Shown here: positions 27,951 through 36,757 of the stretch, piece after piece
Numbering within the stretch: the first letter of the stretch is position 1
How the letters are laid out: each line of letters begins with the position of its first letter
Origin: JAMQKA01 sp043951865
GTDB lineage: Bacteria; Bacteroidota; Rhodothermia; Balneolales; Balneolaceae
Reading direction: 5' to 3'
Assembly: GCF_043951865.1 (NCBI RefSeq)
Contig: NZ_JBINJF010000010.1
Coordinates: forward strand, 62,001-126,000
Length of the DNA: 64,000 bases
The notes under the pieces: generated by a model
Database searches by the model: none
Seen by the model: the letters and a program-made list of their open reading frames with translations, nothing else
Told to the model about the DNA's origin: nothing
Program-made: the position numbers and the translations under genes

Positions 27951-28856
27951 CTATCGATACGCTTCGGCTTTTTCCCCGATCTCATCCCAGGTGATCTGTT
28001 GAGATCTGATTTCATCCAGCAGCTCCCGGTGTTGTTCAACCAGCTGCTCGGTCTGCTGGTCACTGCTGGCGGAAAGTGCCAGGATGCCGGCCTGCTGTTG
28101 TACGGGATCATCATCTTCCAATACTTTTGCCAGATCCTTGACAACAGACCCTTCAGCAAAAGGACCCACCGGGCGCCAAAGTTCGGGAGAGACCGTTCGC
28201 CCGGCCGCCCATCGCTCGTGCGCGTAGTCGACAAGCATGTCGGCAAGCGTTTGGTTGGCCCGCTGGTCGAGTCCCTGAATCTGGTAAAGGGGGCTTTGAA
28301 CAAACAGGGCTTTCAACACCAGCTGGTTCCAGGCTCCTTCGTCAAAATAGTCGGCCGGGTAGGGGTTGTGCAGCGCCACGGCATTAAATACGGAAGTCAT
28401 GTTACTGCGGATGCCTTCAGCCCCCCGCTCTTTAAGCGCTTCCGGGTAGGGTAGAATCGGAAGTGCCTGGTAGAGGGCCACCGACTCTCCCATGTCTGCC
28501 GAGACAAATGTTTTTTCAAGCCGTTCCAGAAAAGTACCCTTATCACCGTCAGCAATACTGAGTATCAGCAAGGTCCGCCCCAGCTGGTCAACGCGCCAGC
28601 GGCCGGGTTTCCAGCCGTTTCGGATCTCTTCGGCGGTATTTTGTTGCGTATCCGAAAGGTCAAGCTCCTGTTTACCGGTGTATCTCGGAACCGCGCTGAA
28701 AGAAGAAAAAAATTGCCAGTCCTCGGCCCCGTCTTTCAGTTCATCTACTGTTTTCCGGATCCAGTTGAATCCCTCTTCATCAAGATGAGATTCCAGCCAG
28801 GTAAGGATGGTCTTTCTTAATTCGGGAATTGTAATATTGAGTTGAGAGTCAGGCAT
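27951..28856 (-). CDS. eboA: EboA-domain protein
   Basis: A 301-residue, mostly helical soluble protein. The stretches FNAVALHNPYPADYFDE and WNQLVLKALF are the hallmark of EboA. The protein has no known catalytic motif and no signal peptide. It is the first gene of the minus-strand order eboA-eboB-eboC with a 55-bp gap to eboB. The start is ATG 28856. The ebo locus is patchily distributed and was also found in plastids of eustigmatophyte algae, so it is often considered horizontally mobile. Confidence 0.88.
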   Translation of the reverse strand: MPDSQLNITIPELRKTILTWLESHLDEEGFNWIRKTVDELKDGAEDWQFFSSFSAVPRYTGKQELDLSDTQQNTAEEIRNGWKPGRWRVDQLGRTLLILSIADGDKGTFLERLEKTFVSADMGESVALYQALPILPYPEALKERGAEGIRSNMTSVFNAVALHNPYPADYFDEGAWNQLVLKALFVQSPLYQIQGLDQRANQTLADMLVDYAHERWAAGRTVSPELWRPVGPFAEGSVVKDLAKVLEDDDPVQQQAGILALSASSDQQTEQLVEQHRELLDEIRSQQITWDEIGEKAEAYR

Positions 28857-29442
28857 TGTAATAGCAGACTATATTATGGTGAAATATGAAACAAGTGATA
28901 ATTTGATATCCATCAGAGATAATTCAGTACAAAATTCCGCGGAAGTTGATGTCGAAAAAGTTGCTGATTTAAAATTGGCGTTAGCGCACGCGAAAATTTA
29001 ATTCCGCAATTTAGTCCGAAACGACAGTTAAAAGTCCTTCGTTATTGTATAAAATATCTATGTAAAGAAATCATGAAAATATTTTGCAACGATGTAAATA
29101 AAATGTCAAAAACCGGTTTGAACTGTAAGGATGATTTTCTAAAAAAACAATGTAAATGTAAAAGCCGCATACTTTGGAAAATTTTTGCATGGGCAAAACA
29201 GGCAATACACGTATTTGATATTCATGCTTTTCAGGACTGTACTTGCAAATTAGATAATTTTCATTATCATAGGATATGAAATGGGTGTCTGACTTAATTT
29301 AAAATCTCTGTTTACATCGTACATCCTGAATGCCAGGATTTTCGCCTACCCTGATGGTACGGGTAACAAACGGGTCTCAACGTCCTCAAAAAAGCATAAG
29401 CTGTAACAGGGAAAACAGTTCTGTTTTTGGAATATTAAAGGG
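28857..29442. other. Intergenic region between eboA and the PUL 1 sigma gene
   Basis: 586 bp between divergent genes. Only short unsupported reading frames occur (one of 68 codons at 29073-29279, with lysine/cysteine-rich unconvincing composition). A short dyad AAAACAG (29412-29418) and CTGTTTT (29421-29427) lies 16 bases before the sigma gene start and may be a regulatory site. Promoters for eboA and the sigma gene must lie here but were not identified. Confidence 0.3.
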
Positions 29443-30075
29443 ATGCATAAACAAAAAGGGATTGAACAAAATATCTCCAAAGAAAAGGTGTGGGAGCGGT
29501 TTGCAGAGGGGGAGGAGCGGCTTTTTAAGAATCTTTTTGAAGCTTATTATCAAGAGTTGTTTGGGTACGGGATAAAGTTGTGTCATCGCCCCGAGATTGT
29601 GAAAGATTGCATCCAGGAGCTCTTTAAAACCCTTTGGGAACGACGTGATGAGCTTGATCACATAGGTTCTCCGAACGTTTATCTGTTTGTGTCACTCAGG
29701 CGGAATATTCTGCGCCAGATAAAAAAAGGAAAAAAATCGGAGGGAGATCTTGGAGAAATGGATGAAGGATCTTTTATCCGTTTTAGCCGGGAAGATGTAA
29801 TTATCACCGATGAAATCAAGCATAAAAATAAGAACGCTCTGAAAAAAGCATTGAATCAGCTTTCCGATCGCCAGAAAGAAGTGATATACCTGCATTTTTA
29901 TAATGGTATGAGCTACGGAGAAATCGAACAAATCCTTTCCATCAACCGCCAGTCGGTCCGCAACCATATTTACCGGGCAATGGAAACGCTCCGCACACTG
30001 CTGGATAATGAGATCATGAAACTGGTAATAACCCTGATGGTAACCTTCCTGCCGATGGCCCAATATTTCATGTAG
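29443..30075 (+). CDS. ECF RNA polymerase sigma factor (PUL 1)
   Basis: A 210-residue sigma-70-family factor of extracytoplasmic-function type. Region 2 is visible in LFEAYYQELFGYGIKL and IVKDCIQELFKTLWERRDEL, region 4 in LNQLSDRQKEVIYLHFYNGMSYGEIEQIL followed by SINRQSVRNHIYRAM. The C-terminus carries a short hydrophobic tail (LVITLMVTFLPMAQYFM), unusual for a soluble sigma factor. It heads the sigma / FecR / SusC / SusD order at 29443-36375, the standard signal-relay arrangement in which substrate binding at the outer membrane releases the sigma factor. ATG 29443 is clear. Confidence 0.92.
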   Translation: MHKQKGIEQNISKEKVWERFAEGEERLFKNLFEAYYQELFGYGIKLCHRPEIVKDCIQELFKTLWERRDELDHIGSPNVYLFVSLRRNILRQIKKGKKSEGDLGEMDEGSFIRFSREDVIITDEIKHKNKNALKKALNQLSDRQKEVIYLHFYNGMSYGEIEQILSINRQSVRNHIYRAMETLRTLLDNEIMKLVITLMVTFLPMAQYFM

Positions 30076-30290
30076 GGTTATTTTAAACTATTTACTGCCT
30101 TGGGTTGACCGGGGTGGCATATCGCAAACCTTAGATCTTTAATTCCAATTTAGTTGAATTCGCCAGGGCGTCCTGCAGGCCTGATTTTATCCCCACCCAA
30201 TTTTTTTGAAATAATTTGAGTACGCATCCCCTCTTTGCCACTCTCCTTTAACGAATTGATTTCTGAAGATGTGAAAAAAATAATTATCCA

Positions 30291-31370
30291 GTGGACCAGG
30301 AACAACAGTATTCAGTAACCGAACTTATTCATGAAGCCTCCTTTCGCCGGATGGTAAACGGTACCGCAAGCCCGGAGGAGATTGACCGGTGGGGGCGATG
30401 GATGGAGGCGTCTGATGAGAACAGGCAAAAAGCGAAAAAAGCGATTTCTGAAATTACCGGATTCAGCTTTACAGACCCGGCGGATATCGGACTGCAAGAG
30501 CAGTGGACCCGGCTTTCTGAAGTCACGGTTAATGCGGATCAACGGTACTCGCCTCCTGTGGGTCAAAAAGATCGGGGACTGCGCTGGATATATCGCGTGG
30601 CGGCCGCCGTGCTCCTGGTAGTGAGCGTCGGGTATGGCGTGCACCTGTACGAGGTCAATAAACCCGAAGCAGAATTGGAACAGATTACCCAGCAGGAGAC
30701 CGTGACTACCCAGCCAAACCAGCAGAAAACCCTGAAGTTTACCAGCGGATCCCGGATCGCAAAGGTAGTACTTAACGGTAGTTCCACGCTTACCTACAAC
30801 GTGGGCCTGCTTAAAGATCAGCCAATCGAGATTAGTTTGGAAGGAGAAGCCTTTTTCGACGTGGAAGAAGGCTTTTCAGAGAACCCGGCGTTTTCCGTGG
30901 TCACCCCCGATGGAGTTATCGAGGATATCGGAACGCAGTTTCTGGTTGCTGTCGAAGAAGATCGGTCTCGGGTGATACTGCAGGAGGGGCGTGTCAATGT
31001 TAGAACGGGGAAAGGCCAGGACTCGATAAAGGAATTTCAACTCTCCAAAGACCAGATGCTGGAGTTTGACAACATAAATATAATGAAGCAGGAGCGGGTG
31101 AATTCTACGCTCTACACGTCCTGGGCCACGGGGTTTATGCAGTTTGATCATACGGATATTAGCACAGTTGCAGATTACATTGAGCAACGATACGATGTGC
31201 AGGCTGTATTGAATAATGAAGAGGTAAGCGGCATAACGCTGGAGGGGGCGGTCTATTTCAAATCTCTGGAAGGCTTGATGCAGTCAATCTCTGATATTGC
31301 CAAAATTGATGTTTACCAGTCTCATAACCGCGATACCGTCTATATCGGAAAGACCAACTTGCCACAATAA
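30291..31370 (+). CDS. FecR-type anti-sigma regulator (PUL 1)
   Basis: A 359-residue single-pass inner-membrane protein. The cytoplasmic N-terminal part binds sigma, one membrane helix lies at about residues 99-120 (WIYRVAAAVLLVVSVGYGV), and the periplasmic FecR domain reads LKFTSGSRIAKVVLNGSSTLTY, GEAFFDV and VEDIGTQFLVAV-like segments, ending in a DUF4974-type secretin-like domain (TDISTVADYIEQRYDV). The start is GTG 30291. It sits between the sigma gene and susC, whose STN domain is its expected partner. Confidence 0.9.
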   Translation: MDQEQQYSVTELIHEASFRRMVNGTASPEEIDRWGRWMEASDENRQKAKKAISEITGFSFTDPADIGLQEQWTRLSEVTVNADQRYSPPVGQKDRGLRWIYRVAAAVLLVVSVGYGVHLYEVNKPEAELEQITQQETVTTQPNQQKTLKFTSGSRIAKVVLNGSSTLTYNVGLLKDQPIEISLEGEAFFDVEEGFSENPAFSVVTPDGVIEDIGTQFLVAVEEDRSRVILQEGRVNVRTGKGQDSIKEFQLSKDQMLEFDNINIMKQERVNSTLYTSWATGFMQFDHTDISTVADYIEQRYDVQAVLNNEEVSGITLEGAVYFKSLEGLMQSISDIAKIDVYQSHNRDTVYIGKTNLPQ

Positions 31371-31425
31371 CAACATGCTTAATAAATAAAAATATGAGTA
31401 AACAAATGACAAAGGGGAAACAATC

Positions 31426-34400
31426 ATGAAATACGATACTACATTTTTCTCTGTAAGAACAGCTTTACTCGTTGTAGGGCTCTGCCTGATAGGTACAATG
31501 GGCTATGCTCAGACATTGGGATCGCTGTACAATTCAGACAGCCAAAACGGGAAAATCGGTATTGAGAAAGGCACCGACCTGGAACAGGCCCTGAACATGC
31601 TGGAACACCGGTTTAATGTAGTGTTTTTGTACCGGACAGATGCATTGGAAGGGCGGAAGGTAAAAAAGAGCAAGTTTTTGCCCAACAATGTACAGGAAGC
31701 ACTGGACCATTTGTTGGAGGGACAGAGATTAGAATCAAAATACCTGAACCCAAAAACATATGGGATTTTTCAAAAAAATGAACCCAGCCCCAATCCGGAA
31801 TCAGTAATTTTAGAGCAAGTTTCCGGTACGGTATTTGATGCCAACAACGGTGAAACGCTGCCGGGTGTTAATGTAGTGGTGCAGGGAACAACCACAGGTA
31901 GCTCAACCGATGGGCAAGGAAATTATCAACTCTCTGTTCCCTCACTACAGGATACACTGGTGTTCTCTTTTGTTGGATATGAAACGGAGACCGTGCCAAT
32001 AAGTGGCCGCACGCAGATAGATGTGAGTATGCAGCCACAAACTGTAGCTGGTGAAGAACTTGTGGTAGTTGGTTACGGTACAGTGGAAGAACAGGAGATC
32101 ACAGGTTCTGTATCAAGCGTAGATTCTGATGAATTCGTAACAGGTAACGTGAATAACGTCGGTGAATTAATACAAGGTAAGGTACCGGGTCTTACAATTG
32201 CTGGAGATGGAGCAAATCCAAACAGTAGCCCAACGATACGATTAAGAGGTATCTCAACTTTTGGTGAAAATCAGTCTCCATTAATAGTAATCGACGGTAT
32301 TATAGGAGGAAGCTTAGAAAACGTAGATCCCAATGATATTGAATCTATAGATGTCCTGAAAGATGCTTCCGCATCTGCAATCTATGGTACTAGAGGAGCA
32401 TCAGGAGTTATCGAGGTCACTACTAAAAAAGGAGTAAGCGGTAATTTAGCAATTTCCTATAATGGAGATATTTCATTCGTAGGAATTGAAAGTAAACTCG
32501 ATGTACTAACTGCTGAAGAATTCAGAAACTTTGCTGAAGATGCAGGATTTACAATTAATGATGAAGGCTATAATACTAACTGGTATGATGAAATTACTCA
32601 AAGGGGATACAACACAACTCATAGTTTAGCAGTTTCTGGAGGAAATGAATCAACAACCTATCGTGTATCGGGTAATTTTAGAAATAGCAGAGGAATCCAA
32701 AAACAAACAGGATTTCAACAGATTAATGGCCGATTGAATATTACTCAATCAGCATTTGATGACAAGCTTGATGTCACTTTTGATATGGCTGTAACAGATC
32801 GTGAAGAAGCTCGTGGATCTGATGCTGCATTTCGTTATGGAGCTATCTACAATCCAACATATCCTGTTAAGGCGGAAAGTTTTGAGGCAACGGGTGGATT
32901 TTTTGAGACTACCTCTTTTGATATGTACAATCCCGTTGCACTAATTGAAACTACGGATAACAACGCTGATATCAATTATTTTAATGGTGCTGGAAGAGCT
33001 AATTATGAATTTGAAGATTTGGTACCAGGCCTAAGCACATCAGTGTTCTACTCCATTGAAACTTCTACAGTTACGAGTAACTATTTTGCTGCTCGGACAA
33101 GTAGATATGCTGGGGGAGCTACTCCGCAGAATCTAGGTCAAGGTAATGCAGAAAAAGCAGTGGATAATAGGCAAAGTGAACTTGTTGAGGTTACTGCGAA
33201 CTATCTAAATGAAGATTTAGGTAAAATAAGGTTCGAGTCGGTAGCTGGCTATTCATATAGTGAAGAAGTTATTGATGGAGTTTCTGCCGAAGGTGGTGAT
33301 TTTGTTAGTGATGCGGTAAAATATAATAATCTTAGTTTTGCACAAGATTTCACCAAAGGACTAGGTGAAGTTTCTAGTTATCAAAATACAAGTAGAATTA
33401 TTGGTTTTTTCGGAAGAATTAATATGAATTGGGATGATACATATTTTGTGAATGCAAGTCTTAGAAGGGAAGCATCCACTCGATTTGGTGAGGAGCAAAA
33501 GTGGGGTACGTTTGGATCAGTTGGAGGTAGTGTCGAGCTAACTAGTTTGTTCGATTTACCTTTCATGAACCAATTGAAAATTCGTACAAGTTATGGAATT
33601 ACTGGCCAGAATGCACCTGAAATCGGTATTTCTCAAAGGCGATATGGTCCCTCTGGTTTCTTTTTCGTTAATGGAGAATTCGTTCAACAATTTGGTCCTA
33701 TAAGTAATTCTAATCCAGAGTTAAAATGGGAGGAAACTCGTGAATATAATTTTGGAGTTGACTTTGAATTATTGAATTCCCGAGTTGATGCGACAGCTGA
33801 ATATTATATAAGAGATACTGAGGATCTTCTTTTTAATGTTCAGGTACCAGTACCACCCAACTTGTTCCCTAGGGGTTGGAGAAATGTCGGTAGTTTAAAA
33901 AACAAAGGATTTGAGGCAAATGTAGAGGTTGATGTTTTACAGAGCCAAGCTGCACAATGGAATACCGGACTTAATTTTTCAACCTTTAACTCAGTGTTGG
34001 AAGAATATGTTACTGATCAAGAAATATTTACAGCAAATGCTGGTGCCCCAGGCCAAAATGATACAGATATGGTGAGGGTAAAAGAAGGGGAGACTATCGG
34101 CCAAATCTGGGGACCAGAGTTTGCTGGAATTAGCTCGGACGGCGAATGGCTATTTTTTAACAATGCGGGTGAAGAGGTAACATTTGATCAAATTGATAGG
34201 GATGACGAGAAGATTTTAGGACAAGGCCTACCAGATTTTAGCTTGGGCTGGAGTAATAGTTTCAGTTATAAAAATTGGAGCTTAAGTGCATTTATAAGAG
34301 GCGTTTTCGGTCATGATATGGTTAATACTTATCGGTTATTTTATGAAGCTCCCTCTCAAATTACCACCTATAATATAGTATCAACCGGGAAAGATATTCC

Positions 34401-34698
34401 TAATTTGAAGAGCCCGCCTAAGTATTCAAGTTATCATGTAGAGAATGCAGATTTTGTACGGTTACAAAATCTGGCAATTGGATACAATATCCCATTAGGT
34501 GAAAATACACAAATTCGTAGCCTAAGATTGTCACTGACAGGCAATAATTTAGTCACAATTACAGGATACAATGGTGTAGACCCAGATGTTAATTTTATTG
34601 ATCCCGTGGATGGTGGAGCACTAGCTCCTGGTATTGAACGTAGAAATAGTTGGTTTACTTCACGTTCTATCACTTTTGGGATAGACATTCAATTTTAA
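31426..34698 (+). CDS. SusC/RagA TonB-dependent outer-membrane transporter with STN domain (PUL 1)
   Basis: A 1090-residue outer-membrane importer with signal peptide ending near MGYAQ. Residues ~48-118 form an STN domain for sigma/FecR signalling, ~128-215 the carboxypeptidase-regulatory-like domain (GETLPGVNVVVQGTT), ~220-330 the plug (VVVGYGT, LIVIDG, IDVLKDASASAIYGTRGASG), then the beta-barrel. It imports oligosaccharides with its SusD partner. The base composition changes inside the gene: the first ~620 bp resemble the flanking DNA, while from about 32.1 kb codons are AT-rich, as in the following genes. This points to recombination at the regulatory-domain/plug junction. Confidence 0.93.
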   Translation: MKYDTTFFSVRTALLVVGLCLIGTMGYAQTLGSLYNSDSQNGKIGIEKGTDLEQALNMLEHRFNVVFLYRTDALEGRKVKKSKFLPNNVQEALDHLLEGQRLESKYLNPKTYGIFQKNEPSPNPESVILEQVSGTVFDANNGETLPGVNVVVQGTTTGSSTDGQGNYQLSVPSLQDTLVFSFVGYETETVPISGRTQIDVSMQPQTVAGEELVVVGYGTVEEQEITGSVSSVDSDEFVTGNVNNVGELIQGKVPGLTIAGDGANPNSSPTIRLRGISTFGENQSPLIVIDGIIGGSLENVDPNDIESIDVLKDASASAIYGTRGASGVIEVTTKKGVSGNLAISYNGDISFVGIESKLDVLTAEEFRNFAEDAGFTINDEGYNTNWYDEITQRGYNTTHSLAVSGGNESTTYRVSGNFRNSRGIQKQTGFQQINGRLNITQSAFDDKLDVTFDMAVTDREEARGSDAAFRYGAIYNPTYPVKAESFEATGGFFETTSFDMYNPVALIETTDNNADINYFNGAGRANYEFEDLVPGLSTSVFYSIETSTVTSNYFAARTSRYAGGATPQNLGQGNAEKAVDNRQSELVEVTANYLNEDLGKIRFESVAGYSYSEEVIDGVSAEGGDFVSDAVKYNNLSFAQDFTKGLGEVSSYQNTSRIIGFFGRINMNWDDTYFVNASLRREASTRFGEEQKWGTFGSVGGSVELTSLFDLPFMNQLKIRTSYGITGQNAPEIGISQRRYGPSGFFFVNGEFVQQFGPISNSNPELKWEETREYNFGVDFELLNSRVDATAEYYIRDTEDLLFNVQVPVPPNLFPRGWRNVGSLKNKGFEANVEVDVLQSQAAQWNTGLNFSTFNSVLEEYVTDQEIFTANAGAPGQNDTDMVRVKEGETIGQIWGPEFAGISSDGEWLFFNNAGEEVTFDQIDRDDEKILGQGLPDFSLGWSNSFSYKNWSLSAFIRGVFGHDMVNTYRLFYEAPSQITTYNIVSTGKDIPNLKSPPKYSSYHVENADFVRLQNLAIGYNIPLGENTQIRSLRLSLTGNNLVTITGYNGVDPDVNFIDPVDGGALAPGIERRNSWFTSRSITFGIDIQF

Positions 34699-34716
34699 AA
34701 GAAATAATCCAAGATT

Positions 34717-36375
34717 ATGTTAGATTTAAAAAATACAAGTTTCAGCATAACAGTAATAGTTTTGGTTTTGATGGGATTATTCAACTCCTGTACTGACGTA
34801 ACAGAGCCTATTGATTCTACGGTAAAAGAAGAGGACTTTTTTCAGAATGATGAGGAGTTTATCTCAGCCTTGGGAGATGCATATGGGCCTCTTGCTGATA
34901 ATTATGGTACAACAAATAGAGGCTTTTTTTGGATGCAAAATGAAGTTTCTACTGATGAGGTCACAGTACCTACATGGGCAGATGGTGGCTGGGAAGATGG
35001 TGGTGTATTTATTCGTATGCACAGGCACACTTATACTCCTGATGAGGCAGCCGTGGATGAAGGTTGGGTAGATTTGTTCGCAGGAGTAAATAATACTAAC
35101 CGTTTGATATTTCAATTTGAATCGTTAGTTGAATCTGGGGATGTAAGTGAAGATCAGGCCGCAACATTTATTGCAGAATTGAGAGCTACGCGTGCATTTT
35201 ATTATTACTTATTACTCGACAATTTCGGTAATGTCCCCATTCTCACAAGTTTTAAAGATGCTCCAGAGGATCCATCACAACCCAGTAGTGATTTCCAAGA
35301 GGGACGTCAGGCAGTGTTTGATTTTGTAGAATCAGAGTTACTGGATGTCATTGATCAGCTAAACCCCAATCCTGATGAGACATATGGACGTATGAATAGA
35401 TGGGGTGCACATATGGTACTAGCTAGATTGTATCTTAACGCAGAGGTATATACAGGTACACCGCGTTGGGAGGATGCCATAACTCATGCAAATGCAATTA
35501 TTGAATCAGATAGATTTTCAATGGCATCTAACTATGGAGACAATTTTGATCCGAATAATTCCGATTCTCCAGAGGCTATATTTGCAATACCATATGATGA
35601 AGTCTTTAATCAAGGGTTTGATTATCATTTTACAAGTTTACACTATGCCTTTCAGTCTAAATTAGATTTGCAAACTACCTTGGTTAATGGTATGAGGGTG
35701 ATGGAGGAATTTTATATGTCCTATGTTGATCCTAATCAAAATCCGGGGCCTCAAGGTACTGTTATTGGTAGAGATGGTTCAGATACTACAGGTACTGTAG
35801 ATGAGCGAATGCTCAACAATTTCTACGTCGGTCCCCAATTTGATGCTCAGGGCAATCCTCTCACTGATCCTGCTAGTAGAGCTGACCTCGATCCGAATGG
35901 TCCACCAGTAAACCATAGACCCCATCTTATTGGGTTAACAGTTTCAACCTTGGATGGTGGGGCTAGGAATAAGAAATGGAATATTGAACAAGGTGCAACT
36001 AGAAATCTGAACAATGATTATTTCATTTTTAGATACACTGAGGTCTTGTTAATAAAAGCCGAAGCACTGTGGAGGTTAAATAATAATGATTCGGAAGCCC
36101 TGCAATTAGTTAATAGAGTACGTCAAAGAGCTGGGGTGGATGATTTTTCCAGCTTAACTGCTGACAAGCTACTTGCAGAACGAGGTCGCGAGATGTTTTA
36201 TGAAGGAACACGCAGGCAGGATCTGATTCGATTCGAAGGTAAAAACGGAGGGGTAACAAGATACAATGATCCTTGGTGGGAGAAAGGTGTTACTGAAGAG
36301 TATAAAAATGTTTTCCCGATTCCGAGTGATCAGCTAGAATCGAATACTAATCTGGTGCAAAATCCTGGATACTAA
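34717..36375 (+). CDS. SusD/RagB surface glycan-binding lipoprotein (PUL 1)
   Basis: A 552-residue lipoprotein (LMGLFNSC, Cys25) of the RagB/SusD family: TPR-like helices plus the C-terminal segment AEALWRLNNNDSEALQLVNRVRQRAG, AERGREMFYEGTRRQDLIRF and FPIPSDQLESNTNLVQNPGY, typical for the family. It caps the SusC barrel and captures substrate. It follows susC by 18 bp. The gene is AT-rich like the rest of the 32-45 kb block. Confidence 0.93.
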   Translation: MLDLKNTSFSITVIVLVLMGLFNSCTDVTEPIDSTVKEEDFFQNDEEFISALGDAYGPLADNYGTTNRGFFWMQNEVSTDEVTVPTWADGGWEDGGVFIRMHRHTYTPDEAAVDEGWVDLFAGVNNTNRLIFQFESLVESGDVSEDQAATFIAELRATRAFYYYLLLDNFGNVPILTSFKDAPEDPSQPSSDFQEGRQAVFDFVESELLDVIDQLNPNPDETYGRMNRWGAHMVLARLYLNAEVYTGTPRWEDAITHANAIIESDRFSMASNYGDNFDPNNSDSPEAIFAIPYDEVFNQGFDYHFTSLHYAFQSKLDLQTTLVNGMRVMEEFYMSYVDPNQNPGPQGTVIGRDGSDTTGTVDERMLNNFYVGPQFDAQGNPLTDPASRADLDPNGPPVNHRPHLIGLTVSTLDGGARNKKWNIEQGATRNLNNDYFIFRYTEVLLIKAEALWRLNNNDSEALQLVNRVRQRAGVDDFSSLTADKLLAERGREMFYEGTRRQDLIRFEGKNGGVTRYNDPWWEKGVTEEYKNVFPIPSDQLESNTNLVQNPGY

Positions 36376-36757
36376 GAAATAATGAATATAACATAGTATG
36401 TAGATCAGTAAGTTGTTAGTTATAACTAAATTCAAATAATAAAAAAATAAATAATAAAATGTTTTATTAATCAATTTTGTAAATACTTACTCCATCCACG
36501 GAATGATCAATAAGGTCTTGGTTTCTGTGGATGGATATGGGTATTTAGTCTTCCTTAATAAATACAGTTGCGGGTTCGTTAATAGAAAATTAAAGGCTAT
36601 CAAAAAAGGGAATAAAATTTATCGTAGGATTATATAGAAATATAGTTACCTTGGAAAATTGATGAGTATCTTAAAATATTAAAACAGTATAATCGGTAAC
36701 TATGTTAATAATATTAATAGTAAATTTTCCTAAATATAATTACTAGATATAGTAGAA
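36376..36757. other. AT-rich intergenic region with a 12-bp hairpin
   Basis: 382 bp between susD and the second DUF1080 gene. CCATCCAC (36492-36499) pairs with GTGGATGG (36527-36534), and the arms extend to about 12 bp with one G-T pair. It may end the susCD transcript or act as an mRNA processing/stabilising stem, as often found after susCD; no long T-run follows. The rest is very AT-rich with no gene. Confidence 0.4.

Noticed and set aside
29073..29279. A 68-codon frame upstream of the PUL 1 sigma gene
   Set aside because: It has no ribosome site, composition unlike neighbouring genes and no recognisable features; probably chance in AT-rich DNA.
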